Positions 36,601 to 49,266 are shown, numbered from the stretch's first letter. The stretch is 64,000 nt of DNA from Branchiostoma lanceolatum (GCF_035083965.1 NC_089723.1:22361193-22425192), one strand, 5' to 3'. Notes: generated by a model from the letters alone, not told the origin. Numbers and translations: made by a program.

Positions 36601-39600
36601 CATAACACGCCGCTAGGTAGCCTATAATACAAGGTCTTGTATAGACTTAGACACTTCTCCGTCACAAACACTACAATACCTCACGGAATACATGTACATG
36701 TATCTTTTGGCGGTTACGTCCCCCCCCCCCCCCCACTAGAGGCAGTTCACAGCTTAACAGATCGCTTAGCGAATTTTGTATGTAAAGGACAATCTTTAAA
36801 ACCGATTTGTTGTGTTTTATTGTCTTTTTTAGATCATACCTTTACATCTTGCACCATGAAATGAAGGGTCACACGAATGCGAATGTGATCGCTGTAGTAT
36901 ATCATTTGGAATAATGAATCATGACCAACAGAAGGCAGGCAATTCAATTCAATTAAATTCAAGTGAAATCAAGGAAACAGGGTTCTGTCCTTGGTGCTGA
37001 AACAGATAACTACTGCAAAGGAGGGGTGATCAATCAGTTTTGCGGCCTCAGCAAAAAAAAGGTGCTCAAATCGAAATTTGGGACATGGTTATGTTGTATG
37101 TATTTTATCTATTAAATGACAAATCATTGTGGTAATTGATTTCCAGTCGACTTTTTTTTTTAAATCAGAAGGTACATGGAATTGATAAGAATTAACAAGG
37201 GTGAACTGTGACCAGAGCTGTATGCTGGGTCTTGTTCCTTATGCCATAACATCCACGAAGATATTGTCAAAATGTTTGATGAGGTTGCCCTTTGTATTTC
37301 ACTTGCGAAGAAGGTATTTGACTTTCAGCAAAGCAAGTTGGACCGCACACCTCAGGTCGCAGCTCAATTGATTTTTTTCCTTCTCTCTCACCTAACGTTA
37401 CTGGGTGTTGCCTGCAAATTAATGGTCACAATGATTTTCCCCCGATATTTCAGTTGTGCACCTTATTTCTGTATGAGGCTGTGAACTTATTGATCACCCC
37501 TCATATATCCTGCAGTGATCACATAGTACAGATCATCTGAAAAGGGTTTCGCATATGATACTGAGCGAATTGTATATCTAAGGTCTCATTCATGTATTAC
37601 TCCGAGTGTGCAGTCTAAAAGAGTACGGACAAAAAAAGTAAACGGCTGCATGAACTGGTATTTATAGCTGTGAGAAATTCCCTTATAGCTAGCCCAAACG
37701 ATATAAGATGTTAGCTTGGTGAAAGCTTGTTCGTAACTGAAGAAACTATAGTTAGCAGGTAATGTTTGGCAGCCGCGCGAGGTCAGACGTGCACACTGCT
37801 GGGTGTGGAGTGGTGCGGTTGTACGTTTGCAGCTAGAAAGTGCCTCTTGCGGGGAGAGGCTAATTGCAGTTTGTGATTTCTATAAAAACGTATAGATTCT
37901 TAGAAATTTTTGGCGATTTTTTTAGACAATGAAGGGTTGATGGGCTCAACATAGAATGAATGCCATTTTTCCTATAGCTTCATTATGAACGCGCCCGTGT
38001 AAAACACGGATTACGACATAGAAGTCTATGGGGAGAAAAAAAAAACTCATGAATGAGACCCTAAAAATATAATTGAAGTCCTTTTTAAGTTGTCGTAGCT
38101 GAGCTGCCTGTCTATATTGGTCTCTGCCTTACGAACTACCCTAGTGCACTGACTATAGAGGAAGAATAATTTGTCATTGGAGTTTGGACACCATATGGCA
38201 ACACAGTTCTTGATCCTGTCACACGATTTGGGCTCATCCTTTCAACCATCATGCCCCCCCCCCTGTAAAGTAATTAAACGATGGCTTTGCTACTTGACAC
38301 CTATTAGATTCGGATTATAGTGGACCTCAAAGAGCACAGGCCTTCCAAAGGGGAAATAACTCTCTTCCCATTGACTGACTGACTGTCTTGGCCAGCTATT
38401 CACCCAATGTTTTCTAAATTGTACCATCCATCCATCCGTAGGAAGGCCTGATGGAGGCCATGTATCTATATAACGCCCTTGTTTCCTCACCGCGCAGACC
38501 CCAGTCGTCTTGTCACACGTGGGGCTGTGTTTGTTACAGTTGTCCATACAGGACTTACAGGGACCCTTGGTCGCGTCTCCGGTGTAGCCGATCTTACACG
38601 TCTGGCACCTGGTACCCTCCGTGTTGTCTTGGCAGTTCTAAAAATGGTAGGAAATATAAACTGGAAATGTAACGTTTGTAACAAAATACATAATGTTTAA
38701 CTTCACATTGTCTAACCTAACAATCTATTTCTCTGTTTGTTCTTACTCAAACACAGATTTATATATAAATGGTGACCACCTCCTCCAGCTCTGTCCTGCC
38801 ACTTGCTACAAAATGTAATCGAACACCACATGGTGTCTGAAATTGACTTACGCTGCAGGTTTGTGCCGCCACGTTACAGGTGGTGGAGTGGCCGTAGCAC
38901 AGGGCGGCGCAGTTGGTCGTTCCTCCCGCCGTGCAGGCCGTGGCGCTGCCCGTGGTCGGGTTCCCGGTGAACCCGGGCTTGCACTTCTCACACCTGTCGC
39001 CCATGGTGTTGTGCTGACAGTTCTGGTGGACAACACAAAGGGATACTCATGACACACGTATTTTCATGAATGTTGTGTCTTTACTCAATGTTATCGTTTT
39101 ATGTTAATATTTATACTTTGGAGGAGAGGGCTTCTCATAAATGATGGGTTTTTGACCGAACCTCAACAGATATATTTGAATAAAAGAAAACCTTTTAAGT
39201 ATTGTATTTCTTAACAGTTGAAGAGAGAAACAATACTTGAAAGCAGTACAGATATTGAAAAACAGGAGTAAATCGCAGAGAAATAGTTAAATCCTAATAT
39301 ATACTTGAAGATTGGCATCGTCTGTTTTTGCATAGCGTGCACACACACACACACACACGCACACACACATATACACACACACTCTCTCTCGCACACACAT
39401 ACACACACACGCATACACAAACACACACACACAGATATGCACATATATATACACACACACTTAAACACACACACTCTCTCTCTCACACACATACACACAC
39501 ATACACACACGCACACACACACACACACCTTCCTGCCAGTCGTATCCTGGCGTTACTTACCGTACACTTGCCAGTGGCCAGGGTACATGTGGTGGAGTGT

Positions 39601-39822
39601 TTGTTACACAGGACAGGACAGCTGGCAGCCTTACAGGAGTCAGCTTTACCCGTTGTTGCCGTTCCCGTGAAACCAGCAAGACACTGGTTACAGAAAAATC
39701 CCTGCGTGTTGTGCTTGCAACCCTGATTGGAAAAAAACACAATGTCTAAACGGTCAGTTCTTTTCTTGTACAAAAGCATTGTGGATAGTGCTCTTAGTAC
39801 ACAGAGAGAGAGAGAGAGAGAA

Positions 39823-39859
<37 letters not shown>

Positions 39860-42800
39860 GACAGAGAGAGAGACAGAGAGAGGGAGAGAGAGAGAGAGAC
39901 AGAGAGACAGAGAGGGACAGAGAGAGACAGATCTGGCAGAATCGCCCATGGCTGTGAGTAAAGATCCTGATCGGAGTCTCTAAAATGCTTAATTCTAACT
40001 CAAGCCACTGATGTAAAGTAATATCAATCTAAGTTGAAAATCTCTGACTGTCTTCTGAGGGATTATCGTTAAATTTGCAGACCCCAACCATGATCTCTAC
40101 CGCCAGAATCACTGATTGTGCGAGATCGCAATCTCTACAGAACTACTTACGACTGGAACATCCTGCCACACGAGATACAAGCAATGTTACACCTGGGAAT
40201 TTCAAACAAGGACTACTAAAACACACCATAGGTTCTAAAACGTGAAGCAGATACGATGAGACACTTACGATTTTTTATTTGTATGTAACTGTGCTTTCAG
40301 GTTAGCTGTACGTTGATTGTAATCCTATGTTATTTGATATGTACTTGTTGTGTTTTCTCCTGGAAGAGTAGCTGAACGCAAAAAAACTCCAATAAACCCT
40401 AACATATAAATGATCATGTATTGCTGGGACAGACTTACTATGCATTCCCCGTTGGCTTTCTTGCAGTCGTCGGCGTGGTTGTTGCAGGCGCATGGCAAGC
40501 AACTCTTACCCCCCGTGGGATCTGACCAAAAACCCTTCACACACTTCTCACACTTGGTCCCTTCCGTGTTGTCTTTGCAGTTCTGTGGAGAATAATCATG
40601 TCAGAATAGACCTCTTGCCAATTACGGCTGCCATTTTGAATTTCCCGGGACCGTGCACCAAAACGAGGCTGCAGTCGGTGCTGCCTTTTCATAGCCTTGT
40701 ACATGTATTACAGTTTTCATGTATTTTTGTCATCTTTAGTTGCAAGTCTCGCACATTTTATCGATACATCCAGTATTTCACCTTTGAGGGGCGAAACCTG
40801 CCACAAAAGGTGACAAACATTAAAATAGGCTTATTAGTAGGGAGCACCAACCGCATCCTCATTTTGGTGCACGGTCTCAGGAAATTCAAAATGGCCGCCG
40901 TAATTTGCAAGAGGTCTATTGACTGGACTTCAAAGTGCGCTAAAAACTGCTGTTCCCACCTAAAAAGATTTTGTCTTTTGTTCCAATGAAATTTCATCTG
41001 TGATTGTAATGGGCATTGTGAAGAGTATTTGACATGTATGCTTTTTCGCACATAAAGCAAAGCGTTTACCAAGATTTCAAACGGTGAATGTTAAAAATCT
41101 TGGCGGATAGGAACGAATCTTATTACGCTTTGTCAGTTTGGGAGTTGTTTTTTTTTTCAGTCATACTTTTACATTTTGCATAAAATTCCAATGATGAAGT
41201 CAAGGGTTACACAAATCCGATTTAGACCACAGTGAGCTCGCAGCGACGTCTAGTGGAATGAAGGCCATACCACACATTTGCCGGTGGCGTCACACGTGGT
41301 GGAGTGCCCGTTGCAGGTGTTACATGTTTTAGTGGGGCCCGTGCTGGAGGGCTGGCAGTCCTTGGCCGTCCCCTTGGTGGCGTCACCGCGGAAGCCGGGC
41401 CGGCATTTCTCACACTTCTCTCCCTCCGTGTTGTGGCCGCAGTTCTACAAAGGAGCAAGGGTTTTCAACAATTCTGTTGTTTTTTCTATTTAAAGTATTA
41501 AGTATCCAATTCGATGATAACAATGACAATAGTAATTCATTGCATCACCATGCCCAACAAAAGTGCATCAAGTTGACATACCTGGAAAACAGTAAGAAAA
41601 CAATGGTATGCTTTATCTATATCATTAGTAATATGCTTCTTACCTCTTCTTAAAACATGTGTAGATTAATGATAATGATCTTAGAAGATCACGTGACATA
41701 GAATTTATAATTTTCTGCCATGTTGTGTGGTTAAACCTTGACGTTGCTTGGTAAATTTTAATGTTTTTAATGTAATAACGGTGACGTAATCATGATATCA
41801 TGTAAATGCAATCTTATGGGTCTGACTCTTCAAGGTTTGATAAACCAACATGGCGGTTGTGACGTCATTGCCACGTGAGTGAAAAACACCCTATTGGTTA
41901 TTTCAAACTGTTCAACTTATCATGGTGACCTTGTGACCTATTCCAGGTCACGTGACATAGAGCTCAGAGCTGAAGAAAGATGATGGATGCTGTTTTAAAC
42001 CTTCCTTATTAATAAACTTTATGTCGTGAGTACTACATGTAGTGCAATTCTCTAATGTTAAACCAATTAATGAGTATTGTGAGTTAGATACCTCTGAAAA
42101 GCCTGAAAATTCCCAACATTGTTTTAGTTACCCTTGCGTGCTTTTGATACAATGGCGAAAACGTTCCGTACCAAGCATTTTCCTGTGACGTCACATTTGG
42201 TAGAGTGCCCGTTACAGCTGCACTGTTTGCAGTCGTCCTTCGTCCCAACCTTCGCGTTGCCATAGAAACCGGGCTTGCATGTGTCACAGTACCGTCCCTG
42301 GGTGTTGTGTTGGCAAGACTGAAAAAGAAATGAGCGCCTTTACGTACTGATTACTAACAGAAAACATAGAGAAGGGATTGGCATGACCAGCTATTGCAAA
42401 ACTTCAAGAAAATCAAGACCATAACACGTGCAGGTCCAAAAGATACAAAAACGGAAGTTCTGCTTCAGTACCAAGTTCACATACCAGGGGGCCCAAAATC
42501 GACCTTGACTTTGGATTGCCATCACCTGCTAACATACCAAATATCATTGTAATCCATCAAGAGCGTCTTGAGTTATACTGACTACAGTAGTCCGAAAACA
42601 CAAACACACAGATATACCCAAAACTATATTTCCATTTTTCATGGAGATAATGAAAACCTGATGATAAGCTTAAGGGGTCAATATTGGAAACTAGTTCGCA
42701 ACTAATGGGAAACTAGTCCGCCTCCATTCGTCACTTGCGTTTATTCTAACTGTCAAAACAAATCGCTGCTGCAAGAGACGAATTGGCGTTCATTGGAAAC

Positions 42801-45800
42801 CGCGTGGAACCCCCCCCCCCCCTCTCACTGACCCGCGACGCGTTGGCGACCTCGCTGCGACCGAGTGATTTGACACTGCGCTAAACGAATTTCATAGACA
42901 AAAAAAATAATTTTTTGACGCTTTGTTTGATTTTTTGTCTTTTTAGTCATATTTGTACGTTTTGCATGGTATTCCCATTGTTCGATGCTTCCGCGGTGAA
43001 CTCTTCAGCGCGAACTTATTAAGACCACCGCGAACAGTCTGCGTTCTCCCTACCGCGAAATAAAAACCACGCTAACTTGCATTTACAGTATGTATTTTAG
43101 TAAATCATGCGTAAACGTAAATAGCCACATGACCTACTAATTACCACTAATTACATTAGGGTCATAGGTCGCGACCGTTACACAATAGATATTTCAAAAT
43201 CACTAAACATTTAGATACTTTGATGTACTTCGATGTTCTTGTATAATCATTAAAAGTATAGGTATTAAGTATGTATGCACAACTAGAACACACGTCATAT
43301 GACAACAAGATAACTTGTAAGTTCATCTTTGTTGGTAGAAGTCATTCTGAATCAAAGTTGAACTGCAAATTGCCAACACGAAAATTGGATTTACCAACAA
43401 TTTCGACTCGTCGGAAATGAACAATCCTTCTAATGAATGATTCACTTCTCACCGAGTCACGTGTTCTATCTGCATAACGTGACGTCACAGAAGCATGTGG
43501 ATTGCTCATTCCTTGGAGCTGATCAGTCCCAAATTTTAGTCTATTTTTGGGGGGTTGGAAATTTGCAGTTCGACTAAAATCAGAAATAATGTAATATTTA
43601 AGACTAAACACATACCAGGCATGTCCTGGTGACCACGTTGTAGATGAAGGAATGCCCGTTGCACAGGATCTTCACTGTCAAAGTGAAACGAATGACGGTC
43701 AGTAATTTTTGTTCCCCTTGCCTCTCTGTGCTCTTAACTGAATGATTTCCGTGAGAAACGGTTTCTTATAAATCATTTGTAGTTCATAATCTGTACCCTC
43801 ATATGAAGGGCCTGCCACGCTTGTGCGTACATTTGTCTATCAAGTCCGTATGAGTCCCGTTTTGACATTATTTGTAAAGTTTGCGTGGAAGAATTGTTTT
43901 CTTACTCTGACACATCGTTGTGGCAGCCTGATTATCAAACCGAAGAGACACACACAATTTCTTCAGCCGAAAACTTTACCAAAGCCAAAAGAAAATTGTT
44001 AATACGTAACTCATACGGACTTGATATACGCACAATTGTGTCCTAACGGTTCAGAATGGTTTATAATGATATAGCTAAAATATACAATCTTGCACCATCC
44101 TTTTCCATGCATTTTATGGTCAAGCAAACGTTTTCGTTGCAATATCATTTACCGTCAATCATTATAATAACAAACTGCAACGGTAAGATAGTAACGGCAA
44201 AACATTTACTCACCACATCCGGATTCATCAGACTTGTCCGAACAATCCGGAGAGCCGTTACAGCGGAGTGCGCCGTTCACACAATCTCCGGTCGCGCACT
44301 GGAATTCTCCCGGCCTGCACTTGGCGACTAACAGAAACAAATTAAATAATCATAATCAGAACTGTAAGAATTGGAAGAAGTATATTCTTCATCTCATCAA
44401 TGTACGTTGATATTTGGTAAGATAGCTGGCTTGATTTGCATTTGAAATTACAACGAGTAATCGTTCGACTAAGCCCCAGCCGACCATGTCCAGACGATGG
44501 TTGGGAGTAAAATCTCTGTCACACATTGCTGACAATGGCCTCACGAACTTTTCCAGGCCATGCATGGTTGTGAGTTAGTCGTGCACGTGAGCAAGCTAAG
44601 GTCATCTGTGGTCAGAAGTTGATCGGCGCGGTAGTTGCCTACTAGTCTTTTAAAGTCGCCTGCAACAGTCAACTGTAAATTTTGAAGAACTATATATATT
44701 CTGGAAAGTTAGATTTTTGTTGGATTTGATCAAAGGAGCGAATAGATTGGAGCTAGAATAGTGGTGGTTCCATTTTATTACCAACTAGCCTGTGGTTGAG
44801 GTTAATGACCCCCCTCCTAGAGAGCTTGTGGCAGAATAGCTCTAAGCCGCGCGGACCATTCCAATTCCGAGAGTAACCAATAGGAATCCAGTTTAGGGGT
44901 AACTATTGTAACTGGGCAGCCATCACGTGATTACGGGAGCCAGCTGCGCAGAGGCCGGACGGAGTAGGGCGGAGTACTTGGCGGGGACCTGATTATAGGA
45001 CGACCGCTCACACCCTATATCGTTTCTCGGGACTCTCGGTGGCAGTTACAGTCGGGCCGGCCGCTAGGAGCGTGATTTTTAGTCAGGCTACTCCCAACCC
45101 GGCGCCGACCTTGGTTGAGGAGTGGTCGGAAACAAGGTCGTGGAAAACGTCCTGAATGTGTGACAGAGCTTTACATTCAATGTAAAAAAAAACATAAGTG
45201 TTTTTGTCGCTGACCCCATGAGTGACCAGTCTGGACTTTGATTCAAGCAAAAACAAGCTCCTGTCAATCACGTTATGACCTTGGAACAATGGCCATTCAG
45301 GGACACGCTATCACGATGTAAACTGATTTAGTGGACTCACTCCCTGTTTAGTAACCTCTACTACAATCATTCCACCGGGTTACATACATCCTGAAAAACA
45401 ATCTCTTAGGTGCAGTATGCATTGTACCTATGAACATGGGGTTGCAGATCTGTTTCCAAGGATGTATCGTTTTCAGGGTGGCGGAATTATGTACCCAGGT
45501 GGAATTATGTTACACACATTTCTTGTTATTGTTTTGGATAGGTCGCTTTTTTCGACAACTTGCGCTTAACTCGTTTGGACGATAAAATATTCATTCTTTT
45601 ATTAATTCATCAAACCTTGTTACTATACATTTTCACACTACTTTATGAGACATAAGCTCTCTGCGATGAGTGCAGTTCCCAAGGTTAGCAAACTGCTATT
45701 GTATGACGGTAGCAAAGTCCGAAAGATAGCCTACCCAAAACCACGCCGACAATCGACCTTAGAATTATGATGTACGTGTTGTGTCTAAAGTTAAAGTTGG

Positions 45801-46559
45801 CAACAAGTAGTTGTCGTTCTAGTTAACATCAACCTTTCTACATTGTAGCTAAAACGGACATGTTCCACGCTCGTTCAAATATAGCAAAACATCAAGGTAC
45901 ACCCATACTCACACCCCCATTCCACTGGGACGGCGACTTCGCTGCGACCGAACGGCTTGACAAAGCGATCAACGAATTTTAAGCCCCTGTCACACTTGTG
46001 CGTATATACAAGTCTGCATAAGTTGCGTATTAACATGTTTTTGGTTTAGGTTAAGTTTGCAGCCGATTAAGTGATTTCTTGGGTTCGATCACTAGGCTGC
46101 ACAACGGTAGATCAAAGTAGAAAACAACTTTCAAAGTTCCCCGTAAACCTTCCTCAAACCAAAAAAATGTTAATGCGCAACTCACGCGCACTTGAATATA
46201 CGCACAAGTGTGACAGGGCCCCTATAGATGAAACTACATGCATAGTATTACGCTTTGTATGTTTTGCTGCCATTTCAAACATACTCTTACAGTTTGTATG
46301 ATATTCCAGTTATGATGTTTAGGGTGACACAAATCAAATTCATGTCGCAGAGAGAGCGCCGTCTACTGGAAAAGGGGACCTTACCGGGACAGTAGTCCTC
46401 GTCGGAAAAATCCAGGCATTCGAAGATTCCGTTACACCTGCGAGCTTTTCCGATGCATCCGCCGCTCGCGCACTCAAACTCTGTCGCAGGATCGCATGGC
46501 TGAGCGGCAACTTGTGCCGACAGGCACGCCAGAGACAGAACTACCAGGAGAGGCGTCAT
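30509..46559 (-). CDS. Secreted LDLa(2)-laminin EGF(9) protein with alternative last exons
   Basis: Constitutive exons: 46385-46559, 44214-44327, 43616-43674, 42172-42318, 41271-41444, 40439-40582, 39561-39722, 38852-39022, 38491-38637, 36347-36440, 35332-35390, 34404-34513, 33857-33943. The last exon is either 32851-32959 (583 residues) or 30509-30614 (582 residues). The start [20 protein letters not shown] gives a signal peptide; an in-frame upstream ATG at 46622 would bury it, so 46559 is chosen. LDLa domains are at 22-57 ([10 protein letters not shown]) and 62-96 ([10 protein letters not shown]). Nine LE domains follow to the C-terminus, with CxxHNT-G and CNGHS signatures throughout. Several exons have the same length and phases as in the neighbour at 49267-60263 (114, 59, 147, 94, 110 nt), proving common descent. 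No transmembrane segment. Likely a secreted extracellular protein; function unknown. Confidence 0.88.
30700..31140. mobile_element. Two dispersed repeats between the alternative last exons
   Basis: About 30700-30900 carries a CGGGGCCCGGCC-rich unit related to copies at 35660-35935 and 54490-54730. About 30905-31140 is a copy of the CTGACAGCTGG family also at 21480 and 52440 (blocks AACCGGGCTGAG, GGCTGACAGTTGGTTAGA). They would be removed with the intron before the distal exon. Confidence 0.5.
32370..32562 (-). CDS. Orphan exon of unknown family between the two alternative last exons
   Basis: A 193-nt open exon with a pyrimidine-rich, CTAAC-containing acceptor tract ending catcag and a consensus donor GG|gtaagt. 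It needs one upstream base (phase 1) and ends in phase 2. It encodes 63 complete codons including [20 protein letters not shown], then [17 protein letters not shown] and [21 protein letters not shown] do not recognise the domain. The LDLa exons of the host gene end in phase 1 and the distal last exon starts after phase 2, so an LDLa - this exon - distal-last-exon transcript would be in frame. Reading from the phase-2 donor at 33857 instead gives a stop after about 13 codons. It could equally be part of an unseen small gene. Confidence 0.55.
32851..32959 (-). CDS. Proximal alternative last exon of the LDLa/LE gene
   Basis: The acceptor gttgttgtag is followed by one base completing Gln, then [35 protein letters not shown] and a TAG stop at 32851. 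The GGP...GGCC...G..CP pattern completes the last LE domain and is shared by the distal copy and by the next paralogue. This is the nearer and therefore default last exon. A candidate AATAAA on the minus strand lies near 31798-31803. Confidence 0.8.
35110..35325. mobile_element. MITE, ACTTGAGTGGCC family
   Basis: Shares GCTCAAGTGGA, CGCTACTTGA and AGTCGACT blocks in the same order with the copy at 58558-58735. The centre is partly palindromic (CTCAAGTGG / CTACTTGAATGG). It abuts the LE exon at 35332-35390. Confidence 0.6.
35660..35935. mobile_element. Dispersed repeat, GTGCCCGTAGG family
   Basis: Blocks GTGCCCGTAGG, TTGTTACCGGGTCCCCGGTTTA, GGAGCCCGGCC and GGGGTCACGC recur in the same order at 54490-54730. 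It is intronic, non-coding and GC-rich against an AT-rich background. Confidence 0.55.
39337..39529. repeat. CA microsatellite
   Basis: A CA dinucleotide tract of about 190 bp with CTCT interruptions, ending about 30 bp from the exon at 39561-39722. In the transcript it is a TG tract just inside the donor side of the intron, a position where such tracts can influence splicing. Confidence 0.95.
39800..39932. repeat. AG/ACAG microsatellite
   Basis: An AGAG, ACAGACAG and AGAGGGACAG tract in the intron between the exons at 40439-40582 and 39561-39722. It is CT-rich in transcript orientation and lies about 80 bp upstream of the 39722 acceptor. Confidence 0.93.
40604..40920. mobile_element. MITE with about 78-bp terminal inverted repeats
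   Basis: The left arm starts AATAGACCTCTTGCCAATTA and the right arm ends with its complement (TAATTTGCAAGAGGTCTATT). Both carry the ATTTTG..CCCGGGACCGTGCACCAAAA region. It starts 22 bp from the acceptor of the exon at 40439-40582. Non-coding. Confidence 0.8.
41100..41262. mobile_element. MITE, TCGCTGCGACC family (partial)
   Basis: Right-hand part of the family: ATTACGCTTTGTCAG, CAGTCATACTTTTACATTTTG, GATGAAGTCAAGGGTTACAC, ending CGCAGCGACGTCTAGTGG. It ends about 8 bp from the donor of the exon at 41271-41444. Confidence 0.6.
42830..43090. mobile_element. Adjacent MITEs: TCGCTGCGACC family, then CGCGAACA family
   Basis: 42830-42985 begins CCCGCGACGCGTTGGCGACCTCGCTGCGACC and keeps the ACGAATTTCATAGACA and TTTTTGACGCTTTGT blocks. 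Its right end is replaced at about 42988 by a CGCGAACA-family unit ending CATTTACAGTA at 43090. The first copy appears to have been cut or invaded by the second. Confidence 0.55.
43808..44050. mobile_element. MITE, GGGCCC/CTTGTGCGTAT family
   Basis: Left end GGGCCTGCCACGCTTGTGCG; right region TTGATATACGCACAATTGTG. The interior has the GCAGCCTGATTATCAAACCGA block shared with other copies. It lies in the intron between the exons at 44214-44327 and 43616-43674. Confidence 0.7.
45925..46378. mobile_element. Nested MITEs: GGGCCC family inserted in a TCGCTGCGACC-family copy
   Basis: The outer element runs from CACTGGGACGGCGACTTCGC near 45925 to GCGCCGTCTACTGG near 46371. Its sequence is interrupted right after CAACGAATTTTA by a complete GGGCCC-family copy at 45983-46222 whose ends both read GTCACACTTGTGCGTATAT. 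The outer element resumes with ATTACGCTTTGTATG. The outer right end is only a few bases from the donor of the signal-peptide exon (46385). Confidence 0.75.
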
Positions 46560-49266
46560 GGTCCCACCGAGTTCTGCTACAATATGCCGACTGATTAACA
46601 ATGGGCAAAAGTCACATATCAAGTGGTCTCGGCAGGTTATTCTTCAAATATTTGCTCTTATTGTCCCAAGGCCAAATGGAGTGCATATTGTTGTGTGGGC
46701 ATATTGACTGGCCTATCCCTTTCCCATTATTATGAATGTACGGCACACGGCATTCTATAAAACTTCTTGACGGAGAAATATTTGTGTTTTTGTGTGTGTT
46801 TTCAACCACTTATCAACAAGATGTTCAGAGATGAATGGATACTGATGTAAGGAGAGGGAAATAGAATGTGTGTGTTCATTGTTTTGATCATCTGAAAGAT
46901 GTTTTCTCACCTACTTTAGAGGACACGTTATATAATGCATTCACGTTTACATACGATTGCAAATGTCACTCCCATACACTTATTTCAAAATGTATGTGAG
47001 GGGGGGGGGGGGTACTCTAAATTTGTTTTGTGTGCAGCACTTTAAAAAAAAGTAGAAAACAGTTATCTCCAATGTCAGTGAGCATTGTTACAGAACGCTT
47101 CTCAGTCCTCCGCGTTGAGTCTGTTGCGAACAAAAGTCAACGTCACAATAACCTTGAGCTGACCTTGGCAGGTCGTGTATGTTTAAAATATTTGAAATAA
47201 CATTTCACTTGTCCTTCCACACGAGGGGTAACTTACCACAGTATAGGACTGATCTTTCCTTTGGCTGCAGTCGTTTAGATTAATCATAGAAACTCACTTT
47301 GTAAATATCTACATGTACGTCATTGCAAGCTTTCTTCATCGTGGATGTCGTCATCATTCGGCTCTAGCATTCATAACCTAGCATGCAGGACATTTCATAA
47401 CGTGCCTTGATCCAACATGAACCACGTACAACCGTGCAGCAATATATGCACTGACCACTCGGCCAGGTCAAAAAGCCAAATTTTGCAATGAGAACTGATT
47501 TGTAAGTGAATTTACAATGAATATTATGTTACATGATGACATGTACAATAAGTATTTTATTGAATAGGATTAATACAATATTTTAGATAAATCCCACACT
47601 CCATTTGGTTACGGAAGCCATTTCAATGAGGATCAGAAAGGCAGGGGTAGCAGCCCACAGCAGACCTCACACTACCATGGGCGCCCCCAAGGACAGAGAT
47701 GCACCAGAGGATAAATGTGGGGTTGTGTACCACATCTCTTGGGAGGACTGTGAGGCCCAATCGTGGCTCTCAAAAAGAGGCTCACTGAGCACAAGCGAGA
47801 CTCCTCCCAGGTGTCACAGCATACGAAGGCCCACAAACACCAACCAGAACAGAACATCACCATTCTAGACAGAGAGAGCAGATGGTTTGAGTGTGGGGTT
47901 AAAGAGGCGGTGCACATCAGATCCCGGTTCCCATCCTTAAAGGCACACAGAGCATTTTATGAGGCTTGAAACTTGAATGAAAAAAACTGAAATTTCTAGT
48001 CATTTCTACACACAAAAATTTTGAATAGCAGTATACCATTACATATCGAAATTAAAGGAGCAAAGACACGATGTCGTTGTGTGGTGAGAACTGATAGAAA
48101 ATCTAAGCCCTAATTCTAAATAGACTGATCCTGACTGTCCATCACAATTAGGGGTTCGACCAATGAGAGAGTGACTGCATATCCGTCGAATATTTGCATT
48201 TTTATGTTTTGATTTTGCATTTCTACATTTTGACGGAGGTTGGCAGGGATATAGTATCTACAGTATTTACAGTAGGCGCGTGAAACTAAAAGATCACCAT
48301 GTAGATTATTTTTGTGCCGTCTTTGCGCACTTTTAATTAGAAATTCGAACGCAAATGTGGTCAAGAGTGGCATTAGTTGTGAATTTCATAAAGATTACAG
48401 TAACTAGAATATTTCCAGTTTTCAAGTCTCATAAAATGCTCTGCGCCACCGTCTCCCCCTATCTACAACACTCTAGTGTCACGTGACCTAGTAGCCTCGT
48501 AGGTCACGTGACAACCCGACTCAGAGCTGAAGAAGGAGTAGTGGATGCCACCCGAAAGCAATTTTAGTCGTGAGTATCAGTTAAATTCCTCAATATTTCC
48601 ATTTGGGTATTTCATAAAGATAAGTGGGAGAGTATGATATAGCTCAGATATACGATTGGTATTGAAGAATGATAAATATCGTAGATGAACTACAATTACA
48701 GACTGACTCACTTTCAAATCTCAATTATGTTATGTTTTATGACTACTTTCAAATGAATTCAAGGCTGAGAAGTTTATTTTGATATTTTGTGCTTTAGTCT
48801 GATTTGTCAGACTCAATGTGAAAATATCATGACGAAAAAACACAACTACTAATGTCGACTTTATTCAACCAAGTGATTCACGTATCACTGTAATCAACCA
48901 TTCACGTATTTTACCAGCAGGTCACATTCAGGTCTTATGATATCGTTTTACAGAGATCAAAGACTACAATTCTACCACATGTTGCATATGATGTTTTTAT
49001 TTTCTTTATGTCAGTTTTTCAATAAGAGCTGATCAAGAGCACAAGAACACTAACGTCCCTGTGATGCTTACAAAGCTACATCATTGCGCTCACTTTCAAC
49101 CTGCTAGTGTTGTTGTTGTCAAATTTAACCTCCTTGTATAATGCTATATCGTTTTAATGCTAATGGTATTTTAGTTACAAAGTTTAAATTTACGGTGTGG
49201 AATCAACACTCTGTATCATGGATACAACTTAAGGCTGATTGCACAGTGAAGTTTGAAAGTTAACGG
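46560..49266. other. Intergenic region between LDLa/LE genes 2 and 3
   Basis: Holds the 5' flank of the gene starting at 46559 and the 3' flank of the gene ending at 49267. It contains a poly-G run near 47000, the Penelope-like remnant at 47605-47970, and AATAAA on the minus strand at about 48996-49001, a candidate poly(A) signal some 270 bp past the stop at 49267. No host exon seen. Confidence 0.55.
47605..47970 (+). pseudogene. Penelope-like retroelement remnant, GIY-YIG endonuclease end
   Basis: Two overlapping plus-strand frames together give the C-terminal nuclease region of a Penelope-like element. The first has KCGVVYHISWEDCEA (the GIY-like strand), then the frame shifts near 47760. 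The second continues ALKKRLTEHKRDSSQVSQHT, ILDRESRWFECGVKEAVHIR and ends FYEA before a TGA. The R-x-x-EH and E-x-x-W-x-x-x-VKEA-x-x-I pattern is characteristic of these enzymes. The YIG strand is disrupted, so the nuclease is dead. No reverse-transcriptase region is visible upstream, as expected for a 5'-truncated copy. It lies between two host genes on the opposite strand. Confidence 0.7.
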
